Shown: in pieces, positions 4,357-9,230 of the stretch
How positions within the stretch are numbered: the first letter of the stretch is position 1
Layout of the letters: each line of letters starts with the position of its first letter
NCBI GenBank assembly: GCA_900548765.1
Contig: URLU01000081.1
Location: 1 to 9,230, forward strand
Direction: 5' to 3'
Length of the DNA stretch: 9,230 nt
From: an uncultured Lachnobacterium sp.
GTDB taxonomy: Bacteria; Bacillota; Clostridia; Lachnospirales; Lachnospiraceae
The notes under the pieces: generated by a model
What the model saw: the letters and a program-made list of their open reading frames with translations, nothing else
Databases searched by the model: none
What the model was told of the DNA's origin: nothing
Translations under genes and position numbers: made by a program

Positions 4357-6324
4357 ATGAAAGTAACATTAAAAGATGGATCAGTAAAAGAGTATAGTGA
4401 AGCAAAAAGCGTATATGACATTGCCCTTGATATAAGCGAAGGACTTGCAAGAGCTGCATGTGCAGGAGAGTTAAACGGAGAGGTTGTTGACCTCAGAACT
4501 ATGGTAGAGGATGACTGTGAGCTTAATATTATTACAACAAGGGATGAGGCCTCACTTCCTATAATTCGTCATACAGCATCACACATTCTGGCAGAGGCTG
4601 TAAAGAAGCTTTTCCCAGAAGCAAAGATTACAATTGGACCATCTATTGATGATGGATTTTATTATGATTTTGATCATGAACCATTCTCAAGAGAGGATTT
4701 GGATGCTCTTGAGGCTGAGATGAAGAAAATCATCAAAAAAGGCAATAAAATTACAAGATTTACACTTCCAAGAGAGGAAGCAATTAAGTTCATGGAGGAG
4801 AAGAATGAGCCATTTAAGGTAGAGCTTATCAAAGACCTTCCAGAGGATGCTGAGATTTCCTTCTATGACCAGGGAGATTTTGTAGACTTATGTGCTGGAC
4901 CTCACCTTATGAGCACAAAGCAGGTTAAGGCTTTCAAGCTTGTTTCTTCATCAATGGCATACTGGAGAGGCGATTCAAACAAGGCTCGTCTCCAGAGAAT
5001 TTATGGTACAGCATTTAATACTAAGGAAGAATTACAGGCTGACCTTGCAAGGAGAGAGGATGCTAAGAACCGTGACCACAACAAGCTCGGCAGGGAGATG
5101 GGACTTTTCACAACTGTTGATGTAATCGGACAGGGGCTTCCACTTTTTACACCAAAGGGGACAAAAATGATTATGAAGCTCCAGAGATGGATAGAGGATC
5201 TGGAGGATAAGGAGTGGGGATATGTGCGTACTCGTACACCACTTATGGCAAAATCAGACCTCTATAAGATTTCAGGACATTGGGATCACTATATGGATGG
5301 AATGTTTATCTTAAACAAGGATGAAGATGACAAGGAGACAATGGCTCTTCGCCCTATGACATGTCCATTCCAGTATTATGTATACATGAATGAGCAGCAT
5401 TCATATAGGGATCTGCCTTACAGAATGGCTGAGACATCAACTCTTTTCCGTAATGAGGATTCCGGAGAGATGCATGGACTTACCCGTGTCCGTCAGTTTA
5501 CAATTACAGAGGCACATATTATTCTCACACCAGAGCAGGCTGAGGAAGAGCTTACAAGATGTACAGAGTTATGCCATTACGTTATGACAACACTTGGAAT
5601 CGATGGCGATGTAACATACCGTCTGTCTAAGTGGGATCCAAATAATACCGATAAGTATCTTGGAGACGAGGAGTACTGGAACTCTACACAGCAGTACTTG
5701 AGAGATGTCATGGACGAGAACAATATCAAGTATACAGAGGCTGATGGAGAGGCTGCTTTCTATGGTCCTAAGATTGATATTCAGGCAAAAAATGTATACG
5801 GCAAAGAGGACACAATGGTTACAATCCAGCTTGACTGTGCATCAGCAGAGAAGTTTGGCATGTACTACATTGATGAGAATGGAGAGAAGAAGCTTCCATG
5901 GATTATCCACAGAACATCTATGGGATGTTATGAGAGAACACTTGCATGGCTTATCGAGCATTATGCAGGTAAATTCCCTACATGGCTTTGCCCGGAGCAG
6001 GTAAGAGTACTTCCTATTTCTGAAAAATACATTGATTATGCAAATCAGGTTGCTGCTGAGCTTAAGAAAAATGATGTGGATGTAACAGTTGACAATAGAG
6101 CAGAGAAGATTGGCTACAAGATTAGAGAGGCTCGTCTTGACAAGCTTCCATATATGCTTGTAGTTGGTGCTCAGGAGGAGCAGGATGGAACAGTTTCTGT
6201 AAGAAGCCGTTACGAGGGCAATGAGGGAACAAAGCCACTTGCAGACTTTATTGACCAGATTTGTGAGGAAATCCGTACAAAGGAAATCCGTGTAGAACTT
6301 CCAGAGGAAGAAAAACATAAATAA
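4357..6324 (+). CDS. thrS: Threonine--tRNA ligase
   Basis: Cytoplasmic class II synthetase that joins threonine to tRNA-Thr using ATP. It has 655 residues, the full bacterial architecture. The TGS domain is at about 1-61. The editing domain follows with HTASH (H72, H76) and LCAGPH (C179, H183), which removes mischarged Ser-tRNA. The catalytic core runs from about 245 to 540. Motif 2 is TLFRNEDSGEMHGLTRVRQF (362-381), and C335, H386 and H518 are the expected zinc ligands. Motif 3 is around GCYERTLAWLIEHYAG (523-538). The anticodon-binding domain is C-terminal, with VRVLPIS and VDNRAEKIGYKIREA. AAGGAG lies 6 bases before the ATG. Expression is probably governed by the T-box leader about 500 bases upstream, through the small gene at 4080. 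No strong terminator is seen after it. Confidence 0.99.
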   Translation: MKVTLKDGSVKEYSEAKSVYDIALDISEGLARAACAGELNGEVVDLRTMVEDDCELNIITTRDEASLPIIRHTASHILAEAVKKLFPEAKITIGPSIDDGFYYDFDHEPFSREDLDALEAEMKKIIKKGNKITRFTLPREEAIKFMEEKNEPFKVELIKDLPEDAEISFYDQGDFVDLCAGPHLMSTKQVKAFKLVSSSMAYWRGDSNKARLQRIYGTAFNTKEELQADLARREDAKNRDHNKLGREMGLFTTVDVIGQGLPLFTPKGTKMIMKLQRWIEDLEDKEWGYVRTRTPLMAKSDLYKISGHWDHYMDGMFILNKDEDDKETMALRPMTCPFQYYVYMNEQHSYRDLPYRMAETSTLFRNEDSGEMHGLTRVRQFTITEAHIILTPEQAEEELTRCTELCHYVMTTLGIDGDVTYRLSKWDPNNTDKYLGDEEYWNSTQQYLRDVMDENNIKYTEADGEAAFYGPKIDIQAKNVYGKEDTMVTIQLDCASAEKFGMYYIDENGEKKLPWIIHRTSMGCYERTLAWLIEHYAGKFPTWLCPEQVRVLPISEKYIDYANQVAAELKKNDVDVTVDNRAEKIGYKIREARLDKLPYMLVVGAQEEQDGTVSVRSRYEGNEGTKPLADFIDQICEEIRTKEIRVELPEEEKHK

Positions 6325-6385
6325 ATTGCATAAATAATTCAATCATAGACATACTATCCTTTGCACAGGAAAAGGAGGTATGAGT

Positions 6386-6700
6386 ATGACGAATTTAGAT
6401 TGTACTGTCGTTAATTGTGCCTACAATAACGACAAATGCTGCAGCCGAAATGATATTTCTGTTAAGGGTGATGATGCGGTAGTGCCATCAGAGACAAACT
6501 GCGGAAGCTTTCTGCTTAGGACTTCTGATGGGGCTTTAAATGTATCACACTGCTGTACTGCCAAGGCGACAGATGTGTCATGTGAGGCCTGCGGATGCAG
6601 ATACAACGATTCCAACAAATGTACTGCAAAGCACATAGGAATTGCTGGTGGTCATGCAGATGAAGCTGGAGAGACAGAGTGCTCAAGCTTTGAGAGATAG
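6386..6700 (+). CDS. Tandem DUF1540 cysteine-rich protein
   Basis: A 104-residue protein with two DUF1540 modules, probably small metal-binding units given the cysteine spacing, though their function is not established. The first covers residues 3-42 (LDCTVVNCAYNNDKCC, then ISVKGDDA and TNCGSF). The second covers about 63-102 (VSCEACGCRYNDSNKCTAK, then IGIAGG and TECSSF). A linker with a CC pair (C56, C57) joins them. The start at 6386 is chosen because AAAGGAGG (6371-6378) is 7 bases away; the ATG at 6380 is one base from the SD. It has no signal peptide or membrane helix, so it is cytoplasmic. It lies 61 bases after thrS with no clear terminator between, so some read-through from thrS is possible. 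A hairpin separates it from lgt. Confidence 0.9.
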   Translation: MTNLDCTVVNCAYNNDKCCSRNDISVKGDDAVVPSETNCGSFLLRTSDGALNVSHCCTAKATDVSCEACGCRYNDSNKCTAKHIGIAGGHADEAGETECSSFER

Positions 6701-6726
6701 CGGTTAAAAGCTTATCAAATATAAAT

Positions 6727-6759
6727 GAAGGTGGGATAATCTATGCCTGCCTTCGTTTT
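6727..6759 (+). terminator. Weak terminator-like hairpin before lgt
   Basis: A 9-bp stem with two wobble pairs joins GAAGGTGGG (6727-6735) to CCTGCCTTC (6746-6754), with a 10-base loop and only GTTTT after it. It ends 2 bases before the lgt SD (6762-6767). It may end the DUF1540 transcript partially or act as an attenuator. No separate strong lgt promoter is apparent. Confidence 0.5.
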
Positions 6760-6772
6760 GTAAGGAGACAAT

Positions 6773-7654
6773 ATGGACTATAATATTAATTTCCCTCACC
6801 TACATATCTACTTAGAACATGTTGGGAAAAACGTGATGATAGGTAATTTTTCCATTGCCTATTATGGAATGATAATTGCACTTGGCATGCTGGCAGGAAT
6901 AGGTATAGCCTGTCTGGCTGCGAAAAAGACAGGACAGAATCCTGATACCTATTTTGACCTGGCAGTTGTTGCCATTATTTGTTCAGTGATAGGTGCCAGA
7001 ATATATTATGTGATATTCAGGTGGGATTTGTACAAGGATGATCTGCTCAGTGTTTTTAATATCAGGCAGGGCGGACTAGCCATATATGGAGGAGTCATAG
7101 CAGCCATAATTACTACCTTTATTTTTGCAAAGGTGAAGAAAATCAAGTTTGGTCTGTTATGCGATACCGCAGGACTTGGACTTGTGCTGGGGCAGATTAT
7201 AGGCAGATGGGGCAATTTCTTTAATCGAGAAGCCTTTGGCGGATATAGTGACGGATTGTTTGCAATGCAGCTTCCTTTATCAGCAGTCAGAAGCTCTGAC
7301 TGCACACAGGAACTGCTTCAAAATGTAGTAGAGGTGGATGGAATCAGCTATATCCAGGTACATCCGACCTTTCTTTATGAATCATTATGGAATCTGGGAC
7401 TCTTGATTTTGCTTATTATCTTTTTCAAACACAAAAAGTTTGATGGAGAGGTATTTCTTTGGTATCTGTTCGGATATGGCATAGGCAGATTCTGGATAGA
7501 AGGGCTTAGAACTGACCAGCTCCTGCTTCCGGTTGTAAACTATCCTGTATCGCAGCTTGTGGCGATTTTGCTGGTTGTAATATCTCTTGTATGGGTGATT
7601 GTGGGAGAAGTGAGAGCTAGAAAACAAAATCCACCACTTTCCACCACAGAATAG
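6773..7654 (+). CDS. lgt: Prolipoprotein diacylglyceryl transferase
   Basis: Integral membrane enzyme that transfers a diacylglyceryl group from phosphatidylglycerol to the lipobox cysteine of prolipoproteins, the first step of lipoprotein maturation. Its 293 residues with about seven hydrophobic segments fit the family. The Lgt signature is GRWGNFFNREAFGG (144-157; R145, N148, E153), preceded by RQGGLAIYGG (98-107) and followed by HPTFLYES (197-204) and GRFWIEGLRTDQLLL (238-252; R239, R246). The position of the catalytic-region histidine of E. coli (H103 in FHGG) is occupied by Tyr (IYGG), a variant I recall from other Firmicutes. AAGGAG lies 5 bases before the ATG. The last codons, encoding PPLSTT, coincide with an inverted copy of the MraZ box pair. 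Confidence 0.98.
   Translation: MDYNINFPHLHIYLEHVGKNVMIGNFSIAYYGMIIALGMLAGIGIACLAAKKTGQNPDTYFDLAVVAIICSVIGARIYYVIFRWDLYKDDLLSVFNIRQGGLAIYGGVIAAIITTFIFAKVKKIKFGLLCDTAGLGLVLGQIIGRWGNFFNREAFGGYSDGLFAMQLPLSAVRSSDCTQELLQNVVEVDGISYIQVHPTFLYESLWNLGLLILLIIFFKHKKFDGEVFLWYLFGYGIGRFWIEGLRTDQLLLPVVNYPVSQLVAILLVVISLVWVIVGEVRARKQNPPLSTTE
7631..7647 (-). promoter_or_regulatory. Inverted MraZ box pair inside the lgt 3' end
   Basis: The minus strand reads GTGGTGGAAAGTGGTGG, with two GTGGTG boxes (7647-7642 and 7637-7632) exactly 10 bases apart. It matches the plus-strand pair at 7798-7814 at 16 of 17 positions, in opposite orientation and about 150 bases away. It may be a second MraZ site or part of a long inverted repeat; chance from coding is possible but unlikely at this match. 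Confidence 0.5.
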
Positions 7655-7682
7655 TCATTTTAACAAAATAATATTAATTTCT

Positions 7683-7717
7683 TAACGCAAAGTTTTATGG
7701 CTTTGCGTTATTTTTTT
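7683..7717 (+). terminator. Rho-independent terminator after lgt
   Basis: A perfect 10-bp stem, TAACGCAAAG (7683-7692) with CTTTGCGTTA (7701-7710), has an 8-base loop and is followed by seven T. It separates lgt from the mraZ promoter. Confidence 0.95.
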
Positions 7718-7728
7718 GCCCAAAACCC

Positions 7729-7757
7729 TTGATTTTATGAGGGTTAGAGAGTATTAT
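7729..7757 (+). promoter_or_regulatory. mraZ (dcw cluster) promoter
   Basis: TTGATT (7729-7734), 17 bases, TATTAT (7752-7757). The predicted start near 7764 puts the first MraZ box at about +4, so a bound repressor would block promoter clearance. Confidence 0.7.
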
Positions 7758-7766
7758 ATAACGTAA

Positions 7767-7814
7767 GTGGAGGAAAGTGGTGCCAAAACCCATATAAGTG
7801 GTGGGAAGTGGTGG
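7767..7814 (+). promoter_or_regulatory. MraZ operator, four GTGG boxes
   Basis: Four GTGG(A/T)G boxes start at 7767, 7777, 7798 and 7808. The steps are 10, 21 and 10 bases, so all lie on nearly the same face of the helix. MraZ is known to bind repeated GTGG- or TGGG-containing boxes with about 10-bp spacing before its own gene in several bacteria. The cluster lies between the promoter and the mraZ SD. Confidence 0.85.
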
Positions 7815-7856
7815 AAACCACAAAGTCATTTATAGAGGGAAGGAGGTACAGATGCC

Positions 7857-8288
7857 ATGTTCATGGGCGAGTATAATCATTCAGTTGATGCAAAAGGCAG
7901 ATTGATTGTTCCATCAAAATTCAGAGAACAGCTTGGAAATGAATTTGTTGTGACAAAGGGACTGGATGGATGCTTGTTCGTATATTCAAATGAAGAGTGG
8001 CATCGTATAGAGGATAGCCTTCGGGAAAAACCGCTGACCTCTAAGGACGCAAGAAAATTCCTGAGATTTTTCTTTGCAGGAGCAGCAAACTGTGAAGTGG
8101 ACAAGCAGGGACGTATTCTTCTTCCAGCGAACTTAAGAGAATATGCCGGAATAGACAAGGACATTGTTTCGGTGGGAGTGTACAGCAGAGTAGAAATCTG
8201 GAGCAAGGACAGATACCTTGAGAATACAGATTATGACGATATGGATGAGATAGCTGAACACATGGCAGAGCTTGGAATAGGAATCTAG
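7857..8288 (+). CDS. mraZ: Transcriptional regulator MraZ
   Basis: A 143-residue DNA-binding protein that forms ring-like oligomers and controls the dcw operon, usually as a repressor of its own promoter. It has two SpoVT/AbrB-like half domains, each with the D-x3-R signature: DAKGR (D11, R15) and DKQGR (D82, R86). The second is followed by ILLPANLREYAGI. The C-terminal part has VEIWSKDRY and a short acidic helix. The start at 7857 (MFMGEYNHSVDAKGR) is 10 bases from AAGGAGG (7840-7846) and fits the family. Another ATG at 7852 is out of frame. rsmH begins 21 bases after the stop, so the two are co-transcribed. Confidence 0.98.
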   Translation: MFMGEYNHSVDAKGRLIVPSKFREQLGNEFVVTKGLDGCLFVYSNEEWHRIEDSLREKPLTSKDARKFLRFFFAGAANCEVDKQGRILLPANLREYAGIDKDIVSVGVYSRVEIWSKDRYLENTDYDDMDEIAEHMAELGIGI

Positions 8289-8309
8289 TTAGTTAAAGGA
8301 GACGAAAAA

Positions 8310-9230
8310 GTGGAATTCAAGCATTATTCCGTACTAAGGGATGAGACAATCAGAGAACTAAATATTAAACCTGACGGAATCTATGTTGATGGAACACTTG
8401 GAGGAGCAGGCCATTCAATAGAAATTTGCAAGAGACTTTCTGACAAGGGACGGCTTATTGGAATAGATCAGGATTCTGACGCAATAGCCGCTGCCAGTGA
8501 GCGGTTAAAGGACTACAAGGACAGGGTTACTATTGTACGCAGTAATTATTCAGATATGAAAAATGTGATTCATGGTCTTGGAATTGAAAAAGTAGATGGA
8601 ATCATACTTGACCTTGGAGTTTCATCATTTCAGCTTGATACACCGGAGAGAGGCTTTACATACAGAGTGGAGGATGCTCCACTGGATATGAGAATGGATG
8701 ACAGACAAGCTCTCACAGCAAAGGATATAGTAAATGACTACAGTGAGATGGACTTGTTTAGAATCATTAGAGACTATGGTGAGGACAGATTTGCAAAAAA
8801 CATCGCAAAGCACATTGTACAGGCAAGACAGATAAAGCCTATTGAGACAACAGGAGAGCTTAACGAGATAATAAAAGCCTCTATACCATCAAAGGTCAGG
8901 GCTACAGGCGGACATCCTTCAAAGCGTACCTATCAGGCAATCAGAATTGAGTTAAATCATGAGCTTGATGTATTGCGGGATAATCTGGATGACATGATAG
9001 AACTTTTAAATGATAAGGGAAGAATATGTATTATAACCTTCCATTCATTAGAGGACAGAATAGTAAAGTCGAATTTTAAAAAGAATGAAAACCCATGTAC
9101 ATGCCCAAGCAATTTTCCAGTGTGCGTATGTGGCAATAAATCAAAGGGACATGTGGTAACAAGAAAACCAATACTTCCTTCGGAGGAGGAGCTTGAAGTA
9201 AACAGCCGCTCAAAGAGTGCTAAGCTTCGA
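8310..9230 (+). CDS. rsmH: 16S rRNA (cytosine(1402)-N(4))-methyltransferase, 3' end cut
   Basis: SAM-dependent enzyme that methylates N4 of C1402 in the 16S rRNA decoding centre. The start is GTG at 8310, with AAAGGAG (8295-8301) 8 bases before it. The frame is open to the window edge with 307 residues. The SAM-binding motif is YVDGTLGGAGHS (25-36), followed by GIDQDSDAI (51-59) and the core motif DGIILDLGVSSFQLD (96-110). Then come RGFTYRVEDAPLDMRMD, GGHPSKRTYQAIRIELN and ITFHSLEDRIVK (242-253). A cluster of four cysteines (C263, C265, C272, C274) in CTCPSNFPVCVCG is what I recall from Firmicute homologues. The last visible residues, SRSKSAKLR, are near the usual C-terminus, so only a few residues are missing. 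It is the second gene of the mraZ operon. Confidence 0.98.
   Translation, partial: MEFKHYSVLRDETIRELNIKPDGIYVDGTLGGAGHSIEICKRLSDKGRLIGIDQDSDAIAAASERLKDYKDRVTIVRSNYSDMKNVIHGLGIEKVDGIILDLGVSSFQLDTPERGFTYRVEDAPLDMRMDDRQALTAKDIVNDYSEMDLFRIIRDYGEDRFAKNIAKHIVQARQIKPIETTGELNEIIKASIPSKVRATGGHPSKRTYQAIRIELNHELDVLRDNLDDMIELLNDKGRICIITFHSLEDRIVKSNFKKNENPCTCPSNFPVCVCGNKSKGHVVTRKPILPSEEELEVNSRSKSAKLR

Noticed and set aside
5842..6342. 166-residue minus-strand ORF over the thrS 3' part
   Set aside because: Shadow of thrS codon usage, with cysteine- and leucine-rich low-information sequence and no promoter.
6924..7110. Missing His in the Lgt GG-x3-GG region as a sign of an inactive enzyme
   Set aside because: Tyr at this place is, as I recall, common in Firmicute Lgt; the Arg, Asn and Glu signature residues are all present.
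9094..9135. Four-cysteine cluster in RsmH as a fused zinc domain
   Set aside because: I recall it as a normal part of Firmicute RsmH proteins.

Overview
The window looks like chromosomal DNA of a motile Lachnospiraceae (Bacillota, Clostridia), close to Agathobacter/Roseburia/Eubacterium rectale types. This is inferred from the flagellin ends, the T-box-controlled thrS, the SEC-C protein, the tandem DUF1540 protein, the mraZ-rsmH order, A+T-rich spacers and strong AAGGAGG-type ribosome binding sites. No database search was possible. No rRNA, tRNA, CRISPR array or insertion sequence was found.

Layout. (1) Positions 1-1067: 3' part of a flagellin gene and its terminator. (2) 1196-2626: an accessory unit made of a promoter with a long leader, a Rpn/PD-(D/E)XK-type nuclease gene with a GREE-repeat linker, and a separate 57-residue ORF resembling only the C-terminal tail of such proteins. 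(3) 2634-3512: a small two-helix membrane protein gene on the minus strand and a SEC-C protein gene on the plus strand. Their divergent promoters share one palindromic -35 box. (4) 3529-6324: the threonyl-tRNA synthetase unit, with promoter, T-box leader and terminator, a compact structured repeat with a 35-bp direct duplication, a small single-helix membrane protein gene, then thrS. (5) 6386-7717: a tandem DUF1540 cysteine-rich protein gene, a weak terminator-like hairpin, lgt and a strong terminator. (6) 7729-9230: start of the division and cell wall (dcw) cluster, with a promoter, four MraZ boxes, mraZ and nearly all of rsmH, which runs off the right edge.

Most genes are housekeeping: ThrRS charges tRNA-Thr and is probably controlled by uncharged tRNA-Thr, Lgt lipidates prolipoproteins, MraZ probably represses its own operon, and RsmH methylates 16S rRNA. 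The more unusual signals are the Rpn gene followed by a free C-terminal-domain ORF (possibly a stand-alone inhibitor), the structured repeat inside the thrS transcription unit, the shared palindromic -35, and an inverted pair of MraZ boxes in the last codons of lgt.
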